A stretch of 27,902 nt of DNA, taken from the NCBI GenBank assembly GCA_009602735.1, contig WELA01009633.1, forward strand, positions 78,214 to 106,115, read 5' to 3'. The stretch comes from Mesotaenium endlicherianum. Taxonomy: Eukaryota; Streptophyta; Zygnematophyceae; Zygnematales; Mesotaeniaceae. Under the pieces are notes generated by a model. It was given only the letters and a program-made list of their open reading frames with translations. It had not been told where the DNA came from and made no database searches. Both the position numbers and the translations under genes were made by a program. How positions within the stretch are numbered: position 1 is the stretch's first letter; each line of letters starts with the position of its first letter. Positions 1 to 9,615 of the stretch are shown piece by piece.

Positions 1-200
1 CCAGCTCCTCCCCGCTTGGCCCCCCTCTGCAGAACGAAAAGCTGCAAGTCAGCGGAACGATTTGTCCTCCTCCTTGGTTTTTGTGCCGAGATGCCGTGGT
101 CGAGCTGACACGTGGCACACTTGCATCGCGCGCGGTTGTGTGTGCATCCACGCTGGACGCGGTGGGGGCGGGGGCGGGGGTGGGGGGCGCGACACCTCAG

Positions 201-314
201 GAGCACAAGCTGTACGTGGACGTGGTGGCGGCTCTGTGCGAGGGCCGCGTGACGTGGCGCGACGACGGCGTGCCCCTCATCCGCACCTCCTGGGACGACT
301 CCGAGTTTCTCTGA
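201..314 (+). CDS. 3'-terminal exon of a probable phosphoribosylglycinamide formyltransferase (GART/PUR3-like)
   Basis: The last 37 codons before the TGA at 312-314 begin EHKLYVDVVAALCEGRV and continue to a GVPLI motif. This resembles the C-terminal helix of plant PUR3/bacterial PurN enzymes, which carry a QEHxLYP/V...L.EGR motif near the C terminus. The family transfers a formyl group from 10-formyl-tetrahydrofolate to GAR in step three of purine synthesis, in plastids in plants. A plausible 3' splice acceptor (cacctcag) ends at 200, immediately before GAG. The same frame is open back to position 3, but the upstream residues look like translated intron (a poly-G-rich stretch at 160-188), so I start the exon at 201. 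The rest of the gene, including the catalytic Asn/His/Asp region, lies left of the window. The call rests on a short C-terminal tail recognised from memory of the family. Confidence 0.6.
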   Translation, partial: EHKLYVDVVAALCEGRVTWRDDGVPLIRTSWDDSEFL

Positions 315-1943
315 GGAGGGAGGGCGGGCAGGCTCTTTTCCTGAGCCCGAGGTCTCTTCCTGTGGGGCGTCTTCCTGGGAGACTCGCTCGCTCGCTCGCT
401 TGCTCGTGTCCAGCTGGCGCTCTGCCGAGCCTCGCGCATACCACAGGGCACAGGTGTCACAGGGCCCAGGGTGCTCGGCCTAGGGCAGATGGGAGGCGTT
501 GGGCTACGCCGCCCCGCCAACTGTTGCAGCAAGTAGCAGTCGGTGGCGGGATGGTCGCCCTTGGAAACTGAGGCGCATTGCCACATCAGCAGCTAGGTGT
601 CGCGAGTGCACGTGCTCTGTCAGAGCGCGGCGGGCTCCCCACCTGCTGCCACCTGCCCTCAATCAGGCCGCGTTCTATTCACGACACTCCTGGAGGGGGA
701 ATCCTGCCCACCACGCGGCGGTGGCTAGGCTCTGCAAACATCTAGCCTGCCAACCTGCTCGTTGCTCGGCTGGCTGATGAGAGGGCAGGCATCCGCGATG
801 GAGTGCCACCTGGCAGCTCGATCGTCCCAGACCGTAGTGCCCGCCCTGGGCCACTTGGGCCCCAGAGGCTTTCCCCGTGCTAGCTTGAATGGTCTCATGC
901 GAAGGGCAGTTGTGGATTGGCTGCCGAATTTGTCTTGAGCTTCCATTCCACTCGCGTGTGCTGCAGCGTGTGTGTCTGCTCGCATGTAGTGCTGGTTTGG
1001 TAGCAACAGGACTGGGCTAGAGCTCCCGTCTGCGGCAATCTACCTGTTCCCGACGTCTCTCCGGGCATTCTTTTCTCCGTGTTATATCTTTCTGTTTCTT
1101 CGGCTTGTGAGGTGCGTCAGAGTATGAGCGCTGAATGCCTCATGCGAGAGTGCTTGAGTATCCTCTGGACATTGTGGATTATTCATGCTGATTGCATTGT
1201 GCACTTAATCTACTTGTCCCTGCGTATGAGGACGGGTTGCATGCGTGAACCAAGTCATTGTTTTCCTCATGTCAACAGGAAGGACTACCAAGGATATCAC
1301 ATGTTTTTGCCGAGACAAGAGTGAGCGCATGGTTCCAAAGAAAGCGAATCAGGCAACCATCGATGGCAGCATTTGGTCAATGGAGGCGCCAAGTAAAATG
1401 AAAATTAGCAGATATGTGCAGAAAATGCCTCATGCATGCAGAAGGTAATTCTGCAATGGGAGGAGGTGTGACACAAATGTGCCAAAGGAGTTACAAGTAA
1501 AACAAAAATTGCATGTTGTATACATTTTGACCTTCAAACACGTGCAAAGTCAGAACAGCTGTCACATTTCATCCGTCGTAAATGAGTAATATGTCCATTC
1601 CACTCATTGGGCAATGAAGAATCATGCACCTTCATTTTGATTGCAATACTCGGTCGGAGATTGCGCATACCATGTGAAATGAGACATTAGAATAGTGTCT
1701 CCTACTCAGGTAGAATCTACACAGGCTCAGTTCATCACCTCATTGTGAGGTTCTTCCTCATATGTACTTGGTGAAAGCAGATTGCCCAGCCTGAACGAGT
1801 GGAGCACCTATCCAGCCCCACTGAGCACAACTGTCGAGTGCCATCGACAGACAAGGAGCTAGCAACGAATGAAATCATTTTGATTGCAATCACACACTTG
1901 TGCACTCAGCCAGTCTGGACTGGAGGCAAATTCTGTTGGAACA
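315..1943. other. 3' flank of the GART-like gene and convergent intergenic DNA
   Basis: No convincing coding sequence on either strand; the short open frames here show no family features. A (CTCG)n-type microsatellite lies at 383-406, 70 bp after the stop of the upstream gene and so probably in its 3' UTR. The 15-base string cattttgattgcaat occurs twice, near 1637 and 1876. The two flanking genes point toward each other, so both 3' UTRs should lie in this stretch. Confidence 0.5.
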
Positions 1944-3593
1944 CTACCCAGCTTTAAGTGGGCAGGCGGCCCGGCCCGGCCCGCCAGCTGTCAATCGCCT
2001 GCGGCGCGTGTTGCGGAACAGCTGCCGGGCCATGCCATCTGTCATGCGCTGACAGGGCCGCCTTGCCTGTGCGTAGTCCGCATAGCTCTCAAAAGGATCC
2101 CGGAGGAACCCTGGACAGAGGCACACGAGCGCGACAGCTGTTGCGGGGCCGAGGTCAAACACCCCCGGCATGCACTCCAGCAGCCGGCAGTTCCCAATCC
2201 GGAGCTCCCGGAGGGCCCCCATGCCCGCCACGTCACACAGGCCCCCCCGCTCTCCCCCGCAGTCCACGCCCAGGGAAGTGAGCCCCGTGAGATGCTCGCG
2301 CAGCCTGGGCCACAGCGGGGTGTCCTCCAGGCGCAGGTCCAGCGAGCGGAGCGCGGGCGCGTGCGCAAAGAGGTCGCTCTGGACGTGCACACCTGGCGCG
2401 CTCACGTCGAGCAGAAGCTCCTCCAGGAGCGGCATCGGCGCACGCAGCCGCGGCAGCCGGTCGCAGCGCAGGTGCAGCCGGTGCAGGCGCGGGCCGAACG
2501 CGGCCCTCGCCAGGCACTCGACAGCTGACTCCGCGTCAGACAGCCTCTGGTAGGACAGCGACAGCGCCGTCAGCGAGCGCAGGCCGGCGAGCGGCGCCAG
2601 CTCAGCGGCGCCGATCTCGAACGAGCCAATGCGGAACTGCGAGGCAAAGTGCAGCCGGAGCTCGCGGAGGCTCCACATGGCGGCCAGGGAGCGCAGCAGC
2701 TGGCGCGGGTGCTGCCGCCGGTTGCAGGTGACGCTCAGGCTGGCGAAAGAGCGGAGCTCCCCCAGCCAGGCTGGCAGCCGCGCGCCCGCCCCCACGTTGG
2801 AAACCGCCAGGTGAAAGGCCATGAGACTCGGAAGGTCCGCGACTGTCTCACTCACGGGGAGGCAGGGGGAGCCGCTGCTGCGAGCCCTCGCCGCCACTAC
2901 TGCTGCTGCTGCATGTGGTGCTGCTGCTGCTACTGCTGCGGGGTCGTCTTCTGCGGGGAAAAAGAGGTTGGTGTAGTCCAGCGAGAGCGTCTTGAGGCGT
3001 GTGAGCTTGCGGAAGTCGAGGCCTGCCAGCCAGGCGTGATAGTCGCGCCAGCTGGCGCCAATCATCCTGCCCTCAGAGTCAAACGCACGCGTCGGCCGGT
3101 CGACGAACCGGAGCCGCAGGTTCCCGAGGCTGGTCCTGCGGGAGAGGAACGGGGCGAGGTCCGGAAAAGCCTCCCACCCGTGCCAAAGCTCGATGTCAAA
3201 GGAGGTGAGGAGAGGGAAACCCTCGGCTAGAGGGCTCAGGAGATCCTGGCCACAGAGATTGGAGGTATCCAGGCGGACATGTGTCACGCTCTCGTACGTC
3301 TGCAGCGTGGAGAGGGCTGAGGGCACGTCAGCTTTGCCAGCTAGGCGCGCGCGCTGGTAGCAGCAGCAGAGGACCCGGCTCCATTTTTGGCACACGCTCC
3401 TGCAGGTGCTCACGTGCTTCATGTCCACTGAGCCCTGCTTGTGCCAAGTGGCGGCCCGCAAGATGGCCCCCAGGATGTCATCTGGAAGGTCTGCAATTGA
3501 CGTGCTCTTGCACTCGTGCTGACCGCACAGGATGCTGCCACCTGGACCCCTCTCACTACCCATTGCCGTGGTGGCTCCTTGTGCCCCTGGCAT
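1944..3593 (-). CDS. F-box / leucine-rich-repeat protein, single exon
   Basis: A 549-codon frame runs from ATG at 3593 to TAG at 1944. Residues about 33-75 form an F-box: IADLPDDILGAIL, then a conserved CRSVCQKWSRV helix. F-boxes bind SKP1, so the protein is probably the substrate-recognition subunit of an SCF ubiquitin ligase in nucleus or cytosol. From about residue 155 to 525 there are irregular leucine-rich repeats, for example SLGNLRLRF, RLKTLSLDYTNL, SLRELRLHF, SLTALSLSYQRL, LEELLLDV, ALRSLDLRL and ALRELRIGNCRL, the usual substrate-binding solenoid. An Ala-rich insertion (about residues 219-237), encoded by a GCT/GCA triplet tract at about 2880-2940, interrupts the repeats. A second in-frame ATG (codon 11) is an alternative start. 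No introns or lesions are visible. The substrate cannot be told. Long antisense frames over this gene are by-products of its high GC. Confidence 0.85.
   Translation of the reverse strand: MPGAQGATTAMGSERGPGGSILCGQHECKSTSIADLPDDILGAILRAATWHKQGSVDMKHVSTCRSVCQKWSRVLCCCYQRARLAGKADVPSALSTLQTYESVTHVRLDTSNLCGQDLLSPLAEGFPLLTSFDIELWHGWEAFPDLAPFLSRRTSLGNLRLRFVDRPTRAFDSEGRMIGASWRDYHAWLAGLDFRKLTRLKTLSLDYTNLFFPAEDDPAAVAAAAPHAAAAVVAARARSSGSPCLPVSETVADLPSLMAFHLAVSNVGAGARLPAWLGELRSFASLSVTCNRRQHPRQLLRSLAAMWSLRELRLHFASQFRIGSFEIGAAELAPLAGLRSLTALSLSYQRLSDAESAVECLARAAFGPRLHRLHLRCDRLPRLRAPMPLLEELLLDVSAPGVHVQSDLFAHAPALRSLDLRLEDTPLWPRLREHLTGLTSLGVDCGGERGGLCDVAGMGALRELRIGNCRLLECMPGVFDLGPATAVALVCLCPGFLRDPFESYADYAQARRPCQRMTDGMARQLFRNTRRRRLTAGGPGRAACPLKAG
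2878..2942 (+). repeat. Imperfect GCT/ACT triplet tract inside the F-box/LRR gene
   Basis: A run of ctg/cta/ctgctg triplets on the + strand reads as an Ala/Val-rich segment on the - strand. It lies between two LRRs and probably forms a disordered, length-variable loop. Confidence 0.7.
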
Positions 3594-3723
3594 GCATAGT
3601 CAATCTCTCTCTAGCTGCACTTGAGGCCTCAGAGGTCTGCTGCTTCTGTGTTGCCTTCTCCTGCCCCGCACTTGTATAGAAGCCGGCAGAAAATCAATAA
3701 AGAATGCTGCAGAATGCATGCTG

Positions 3724-3736
3724 CAGCATATATACA
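3724..3736 (-). promoter_or_regulatory. Possible TATA box for the F-box/LRR gene
   Basis: Read on the - strand this is a gtatatatgc string about 135 bp upstream of the ATG at 3593, a plausible distance for a core promoter with a 5' UTR of about 100 bases. It is a short AT motif in AT-rich DNA, so support is weak. Confidence 0.25.
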
Positions 3737-4337
3737 TCTGCTGTCTTTCAGAAAATAAATATCTGGAAACAGTTACTCGTTCCTGTTATGCCACACCTGA
3801 AAGCATCGAGATACTATCGACTGAGGCACGCACATAGACAAACACAAAGGAAGCCAAACACCACCTGAACCTTCTTCATTCCCGAGAATGTCCGTTCTTC
3901 CAATCGGCTCTGCATACTAGATTGTGACGAAACTTAAAGTAGACTGTCATTATTGACAATAATGAGGAGAGGCCTTACCCGGCACTTAATCGGCAGCCAC
4001 TTGATGCGCCAAATGTTGCATTGATTTATTACCCGTTGGAACGTCGTGTCTCCAGTAAAGACACAACCAATTCGGTATCTGAGATATTTTTCCTCTACCC
4101 TGTAAGTGGTTTCGATTGACGTGCAGCGTCTGGAGTCCTGCTGACACCACTGGTAGCGAACTAAATGCGTCATGTAGCCAAGACACCATGAACCATGATT
4201 CAGTCATGTCACTATGCACACGGTGACACAGGATTTTCTGCATGAGTATACTGGAGCTAGACATGTCAAACGCAGGATATAGTAGAGGTCCTGTCAGCGG
4301 AAGGAACAAGACATAGATATAAAGAAAGGTGACGTGA

Positions 4338-4410
4338 AGGTCTATTATAGTGCATGCACGCATGCCTCGTCGCTTGTAAAGCTCTTCTTTCGAGTGATTC
4401 GTATGTCGTT
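4338..4410. repeat. Direct repeat, copy 1 (73 bp)
   Basis: Positions 4351-4410 match 4554-4613 at 58 of 60 positions by eye; the preceding six bases (aggtct) also match, with a degraded gap between. The offset is 203 bp. The DNA between the copies does not repeat, so this is a dispersed pair rather than a long tandem array. The family is unknown. Confidence 0.85.
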
Positions 4411-4540
4411 TGAGATGGATATGCTATATGCAGTACACATAATATATTCATATAAGTAGATAAAATATTCATATAAACGACAAAAAAGATAGGCTTAATT
4501 GTGAATAAAGAAAGAATAGGAGTAGAAGTACTGCAATGTC

Positions 4541-4613
4541 AGGTCTGTAAGGGTGCATGTACGCATGCCTCGTCGCTTGTAAAGCTCTTGTTTCGAGTGA
4601 TTCGTATGTCGTT
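4541..4613. repeat. Direct repeat, copy 2 (73 bp)
   Basis: Second copy of the repeat at 4338-4410, same orientation. The core contains cgtcgcttgtaaagctctt followed by a conserved tttcgagtgattcgtatgtc block. Confidence 0.85.
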
Positions 4614-5830
4614 AATAGCTGGTCATTACCGTACTGGGCCGACGCGCGGGCAACGGTCCAATCGCTGCAAGCACCCGCGGACCGTACAAAAACTTTCCCA
4701 CAAATTTGAAACAATTTGTCGCTAACATGGGTGCAATTGTCAGAACAGGACAAAGAAAAGATCACTTCGAACTTAGACCTGTAGCAACAAAGTGTGACAC
4801 TATACCTTATGAAGTTTGTTATGACGTTTGAAGGGCGTGGGACTTGACTACTTGTCCACATGTAACACATATAATTTGTCAAGATCGCCGATTTGTCACA
4901 CGTTGTAATTTAACCAGATTATACTACACAGTGAACTTGAGAATGTGTGCATGTGCAACGCACAAAGAAAATTACGTGCCATCCTCCTTCATGAGTTATG
5001 CTCTTCACAATCAGATCAATGATGTACATTTTATCCTTTGTCATTCAATAATACTCTTCAAATGATGATGCACGTTGAATATCACAACTAAAATTTTAAG
5101 CCATTTTGGCTCGAATCATGGCTACAATAAAAGGTTCTGTAGTCGACTTTTTGTGAGAGTTAGAGCATCATGCTTTTTCTTGGGTCCTCATAACGAATAC
5201 AAATGGAAGTTGCCTGTCCAACGTATCAAAGAAGTATAGCCTTCCAAAATGAATTAATTGCATACATCGCAACGATGAGGGCAAGCGTGGAGACTAGAAA
5301 GTGCTATGATTACGGAATTAAGTATCCAGCAAGCGCAACTTAAAGCTTCAAATTATTTAACAATGAGAAAAAGATAAAATGGTAGAACGATGATTCTCAC
5401 AAATTAAACAGATGATAATTGCCGTTTTCACATAGGAGAATGGCAGGGTTTGGTATGTTGTTGTCGAAAACCTTCACATCTTAGACGCTTTTGAGATCCT
5501 TTGTTTCTCATAGTCCGAATTAAATTGCAATGCGACTCTTACAATGATACCCATTTATCATGATGGACCAATTTTGTAGTGATTTGAGTTATTATATATT
5601 AGTTAGCATATATGTTAATGTTTTCAATATATATATTTGGAGAAGTATTGTAAGGATTCAAGTGTGAATAGGTACTCTAGTGACTTGGTTCATGTCCTTT
5701 GAACCTTCTAAGGCATTTTCGAAGTTAGAGGAAAGATCTAGAAGAACTCCACGTGGCAAAAGTCAAATGTGCCATTTTTAGGTCAAAAGGACATGTGTAC
5801 ATTATTCTAGAAAGAGGTGGCAAGTTTTGG

Positions 5831-5853
5831 GATGTGTTGGGTGCCAACACATC
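5831..5853. repeat. Perfect 10-bp inverted repeat with 3-base loop in the element 1 LTR
   Basis: The arms gatgtgttgg and ccaacacatc flank gtg, about 40 bp upstream of the LTR TATA box. It could be a regulatory palindrome or a hairpin in read-through RNA. Confidence 0.8.
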
Positions 5854-5889
5854 AACATACACCTTCCTAGAAATTACTTATTTAGCAAG

Positions 5890-5897
5890 TATATAAA
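5890..5897 (+). promoter_or_regulatory. TATA box of the element 1 LTR
   Basis: TATATAAA lies about 180 bp before the end of the LTR, a normal place for the U3/R core promoter of a plant LTR retrotransposon. Confidence 0.6.
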
Positions 5898-6077
5898 CAA
5901 GAGCTAGATCATGGAAAGACATTCGAGAATCACTCTTGTACTTGCCAAAATCCAGAAATATATTAACTTTCAAGAAGCCATCTCTCTTTCAAGAAGCTAC
6001 CACTTGTGTTCAAAGATCCTTGTCTTGAATACTGTATTCTAATTTACTAAGTACTCTATCTATCTGTTTCATTACAG

Positions 6078-6090
6078 TGGTATCGGAGCT
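6078..6090 (+). promoter_or_regulatory. Primer-binding site of element 1 (initiator Met-tRNA type)
   Basis: tggtatcggagct starts one base after the LTR end. Plant Ty3 and copia elements commonly use TGGTATCAGAGC, complementary to the 3' end of initiator Met-tRNA; this site differs at one position (G for A). It primes minus-strand DNA synthesis. Confidence 0.8.
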
Positions 6091-6169
6091 AGGCACTTTG
6101 GTAGCACAAGAAGATGGCCGATCCTTAAGACCAACAGCAAGCTTTCGAAGGAAGCCCTTCCTCTCCAAG

Positions 6170-6319
6170 ACACCCTCCTCCAGCGCCGATGGGAGAGCCC
6201 ACTCAAGAAAATCTGCAACAACAAGAAGCACCACAAGGAGGAGCACACCCTCCTCCAGCGTCGATGGGAGAGCCTACTCAAGGAAATCTGCAACAACAAG
6301 AAGCACCACAAGGAGGAGC
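6170..6319 (+). repeat. 75-bp tandem duplication within element 1 gag
   Basis: Two copies with offset 75 bp (about 6170-6244 and 6245-6319) differ at only a few bases. Each encodes a Pro/Gln-rich 25-residue unit containing MGEPTQ and NLQQQEAPQGG, and the duplication keeps frame. Confidence 0.85.
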
Positions 6320-7118
6320 ACCGTCAAATCCCGTGGCAGCCGCTATAGCAAAGTTGACCCCACCAAAAGGAGTTCCCGCAAATGAGTGGGCAGCCTTCCT
6401 AATGACCGTCCACAACCAAGTGGGCTTGGCCACCTATGAAGCAACCGTGCAAGCGTCAAGAGAAGCTATGGCTGCCATGGTTGCCCCTATTGCGAGCAAT
6501 GCTCAAAATCCAGCCCCGGCTCAAAGCGCCTCCACAAGAGCCAACAAGAGCAAGGAAACTCATCAAGCGCGGCAAACTCGACACTTTCAACCCCGGGAAA
6601 GGTGCCAACTTGAATTTATGGCTCTACCAAGTGGAGACGTACCTCGCATTCCTTGAAGTACCCGAGGAGGACTACGTTCGCTTTGCTGTTATCTTACTTA
6701 GAGGAGCAGCAACATCATGGTGGCGTAACTATCAAGCGGCTATATATCAAGCTAAGGCGCACCCCATGCTCGGCCAAGAGCCCCCACCATCATATGCAAG
6801 ATGGGCAGATTTTCGTGAGGCCCTCAAGAAACAATTCATGCCCATCAATGCGGAGAAGATTGCCCGAGGAAAGCTCCACCATCTCAAGCAAACGACGTCC
6901 GTTCAAGAGTATACATCCAGATTTCACGCCCTCACTCTTGAGATCCCCAACATGTCTCTCGAGGAGAAGATTGACCGCTACATCTTTGGCCTCAAGCCAA
7001 AGGTGGCAAAGGAAGTGGAATTACGCGACTTGACGGACTTCTCAAGGATCATAGAAGTGGNAGAAGTGGCCCAAAAAGTGGATACCTTGGATTTCAAGCA
7101 CTCCGTGCCTCCATCTTC

Positions 7119-7123
7119 ACGGG
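7119..7123. repeat. Target-site duplication of element 2, left copy (ACGGG)
   Basis: The five bases immediately before the LTR terminus tgaaagg at 7124 are identical to 13269-13273 after the other LTR terminus, the staggered-cut signature of LTR-element integration. Confidence 0.9.
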
Positions 7124-7867
7124 TGAAAGGGGCAGAGTGCCCTAGTGGAAGCGTAGTGACTCACGAGGAACAAAGCTAGTTGCAATCATACTCAAGAGTG
7201 CAGCGGCATATTGCTAAGAAAGCTTAGGAAAATTAATCGACATTTTGAGTGGCAAGAAACTGCTCACAAATGATGTAGGATGTCAGGCCTTGTCATTACA
7301 AACCCGTAGGAATTTACAGAAGTGAAAACTGATAAGAAACAAAGAAGTTATGCCTATTTATAATTTTCTGCCTAAGTGCTCCCCTCTAGGAGGAAGCTAC
7401 GGATTTTCCCTAGTGTTCGTCAAATCGTCCCTTCCAGAATATTCATGAGTAAGCCAGATCAGTCTAATTTGACGTGTTGGGCTGATTTGACGTCCACATA
7501 CATGCATCGACATTACTAGAATATTCTATCTTAGACGCGCTAGGCTAAACCGAAACTTCTAGGTAAATCGACCTAGTCGGCACTCCGCGTCAGCCGAACT
7601 TACGTGAAGGTTCGAGTTCATTCTAACGGGCCAGATCGCTCGACGCTGTCGGTCAATCCGACGGTCGCGCTCACCGCGAATTAAGGACAGTCGTCAACCG
7701 ACCTCAAAACTAATTAAACTTCAGAAATCCGTAACTCTCTCAATACTTGACCAAATTCGATGAACTTTATATCAAAATGACCACAAAAATGCACTCTACA
7801 TGAATGTACAATCAAAACATAATTTTATGAAACTCAAAAATGCACTTTATAAACCTATGACCTTACA
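7124..7867 (-). repeat. 3' LTR of element 2 (744 bp)
   Basis: In element orientation it runs TGTAAGG to CCTTTCA. Its partner lies at 12524-13268 and a solo copy at 16435-17178. It contains a TTATAAATAGG TATA box (+ strand 7353-7363). The pol frame runs through the polypurine tract into it and ends at TAG (7855-7857). Confidence 0.95.
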
Positions 7868-9084
7868 TCATCCCCCTCCTCAAGATGCGACGTCCTCGAC
7901 GCATTCTGCAGATAACGTCTCAACTTACTCTTACAATGAGTCAGGTTGGCCTCTGGCTCCCAAGTGTTGTCGTCCGCAGGGTAGCCTTTCCACTTGACCA
8001 GATACTCTTGGACAAATCGTTGACCTCGCTTGACTCGTCAATCGCCAACAATCGCCTCCACTTCATACTCCAATACATTATCGATCTCGACCGGTGGTGG
8101 CGGTGTAGGTAGTCGTTTAGGATGTTCTTCATTCGGGTCAACGTATGGCCGCAAACAACTGACATGGAACACATCATGGATACGCCAGCCTGAAGGAAGT
8201 TCCAACTTGTAGGCCACTGGATTCACCTGCTTGAGCACCACAAAGGGACCTGTAAACCGTGCCCGCAATTTCCTCTTGCCTGTGAAAGGTAGGTTCTCTG
8301 TGGACAAGAGTACTTTGTCGCCCACTTGGAATGTCACTTCCCTCCTGTGCTTGTTAGCATGCTTGACCTGCTCTTGTTGTGCCTTCCGAATACACGTCTT
8401 CGCCATATCCCAAGTCTTGGCCATCTGCTCCATAAAAGCTTGTGTAGTAGGAACCTGAGTCTCCTTGGCCTTCTCCAACAAGATGTTCCCTGGATGATAT
8501 ACTTCTCGCCCATAAACCATAGCGAATGGTGACTGCTTGGTCGATCCCTGCATGCTGTTGTTGTAGGCAAACTCCAGTCCTGGCAACTTCTTGTCCCACT
8601 CTGAAGGGTCCTCCATAGTGAAACTCCTGAGCACCTCTTGCAGAGTTCTGTTGAGCCTCTCACTCTGCCCGTCTGTCTGAGGATGATAGGAAGTGCTCAT
8701 ACTCAGCTTGGTCCCCATCAAAGTAAACAACGACCGCCAGAAGTTGCTAGTAAACCTTGAATCCCGATCTGAAACAATCACCTTCGGCAACCCATGTAGC
8801 CTGAAAATATGATCAAAGAATAGCCGTGCCACATCTGCTGCCGTAGAAGTCTCCTTCATGGGGATGAAGTGAGCCATCTTGCTGAGCCGGTCAGACACTA
8901 CCCAAACTGCATCGTGCCCTTGACCACTCACTGGTAACGACGTGATGAAGTCCACAGCAATCTCCTCCCAAGGATACTCTGGAGTAGGCAGGGGTTGCAA
9001 TGTACCTCCCTTCTTTTGATTTGGTGTCTTGTTTCTCTGGCACGCATCGCAACTCCTGATCCACTCCTCGATGTCCTTGTCCAT
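7855..9084 (-). pseudogene. Element 2 integrase core, GPF motif and chromodomain (one in-frame stop)
   Basis: From ATG at 9084 the frame encodes the rear part of the zinc-binding region (CDACQRNK), then the catalytic core with Asp in AVDFITSLP, Asp in VSDRDSRF and Glu in QSERLNRTL (the D,D,E triad). The GPF module follows (RARFTGPFVVLKQVNPVAYKL, then HDVFHVSCLRPY). Next comes LEYEVEAIVGD and a TGA at 8038-8040. The same frame continues past it with [14 protein letters not shown] and NTWEPEANL, a clear chromodomain, to a stop at 7855-7857 in the LTR. The TGA most likely arose from CGA. Integrase joins the cDNA to the genome, and the chromodomain is thought to steer it to particular chromatin. 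Confidence 0.9.
7868..7881 (-). promoter_or_regulatory. Polypurine tract of element 2
   Basis: On the - strand, gaggagggggatga directly precedes the 3' LTR terminus. It is the purine-rich RNase H-resistant primer for plus-strand DNA synthesis. It also encodes the last residues of pol. Confidence 0.8.
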
Positions 9085-9096
9085 ATTTCTCCAGTA

Positions 9097-9615
9097 TTAT
9101 TCCCGCTTCAGCACGCTTGCCGTCTTCTCGCTTCCAAAGTGTCCAGCATATAAGCAGTCATGATGCTCCGCAAGTAGTAAGTCTCGTAGCTCCTTGATGT
9201 CAGGTACCACCACTCTCTTGGACTCACCATAATACCATATGCCATCTCTCTTCTGCATACTCGAGTTGGACTCAGCTGCTCCACCATCAGCAAACTCTGG
9301 GTCCTCCTCATAACCTCTCTGAAGCTTCTTCTTGAAGTCCATATTCTCCTTAATGACTGAAACAGCTGCAAGGTCACACCTCCTGGATAGAGCGTCTGCA
9401 GGGTTGATCATCCCAAGTAAGTACTCAATCTTGTGGTCAAACTGTTGCAGAAACTCCATCCACCTTGCTTGTCTTGGTGTCAACGTTGGTTGCGTCATAA
9501 ACTTCTCCAAGCTCTTGTGGTCGGTCTTTATGAACACCTTCCGGCCGTCCACATAATATCGCCAAATCCTCAAAGCCTGGATAATAGCCAACATCTCTCG
9601 CTCGTGTGACTGCAT
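9097..9615 (-). pseudogene. Element 2 RNase H C-terminal part and integrase N-terminus
   Basis: This frame continues RNase H after the one-base shift near 9607: [18 protein letters not shown], then [12 protein letters not shown], a normal Ty3 RNase H ending with LSRR. The first half of the integrase zinc-binding HHCC motif follows (His pair around AEHHDCLYAGHFG). TAA at 9097-9099 then interrupts a Tyr-Tyr-Trp-Arg-like segment. The downstream frame from 9084 is the same, so this is a point nonsense mutation rather than a gene boundary. Confidence 0.9.

Larger units (their letters stand above)
3594..5648. other. AT-rich spacer between the F-box gene and element 1
   Basis: No coding sequence stands out on either strand; all open frames are short and without family features. 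The stretch contains the 73-bp direct repeat listed separately, and base composition falls sharply relative to the F-box gene. Confidence 0.5.
5649..6076 (+). repeat. 5' LTR of element 1 (428 bp)
   Basis: The segment begins TGTAA and ends TTACA, a 5-bp terminal inverted repeat of the TG...CA type, and a tRNA-type primer-binding site starts two bases downstream. It contains a strong TATA box and a perfect hairpin, both listed separately. No second copy is present in the window, so the left boundary rests on the inverted terminus and PBS spacing only. Confidence 0.75.
6114..7123 (+). pseudogene. Element 1 gag, N-terminal part (broken)
   Basis: The natural start is probably ATG at 6114, but the fifth codon is TAA (6126-6128). 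The same frame then runs on through a Pro/Gln-rich N-terminal region with a duplicated 25-residue segment. Between about 6520 and 6560 the coding frame shifts, and the retrotransposon gag domain continues in another frame: LDTFNPGKGANLNLWLY, then ILLRGAATSWW, LKKQFMP, SVQEYTSRF and IFGLKPKVAKEV. These motifs are typical of the Ty3/gypsy capsid domain. An N sits at 7061. The frame is cut at 7123 by element 2 and resumes at 13274. Confidence 0.85.

Noticed and set aside
3..200. Extension of the GART-like frame upstream to the window start
   Set aside because: The frame is open, but its product includes a poly-Gly/Ala/Val stretch from a G-rich run and does not resemble the enzyme. An AG acceptor at 199-200 fits an intron better.
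1884..2528. 214-codon + strand frame over the F-box gene
   Set aside because: Lies antisense to the clear F-box/LRR frame and has no recognisable domain.
7605..7620. ggttcgagttc string in the element 2 LTRs as a tRNA B-box / RNA polymerase III promoter
   Set aside because: No matching A-box at the right distance and no tRNA fold; probably chance.
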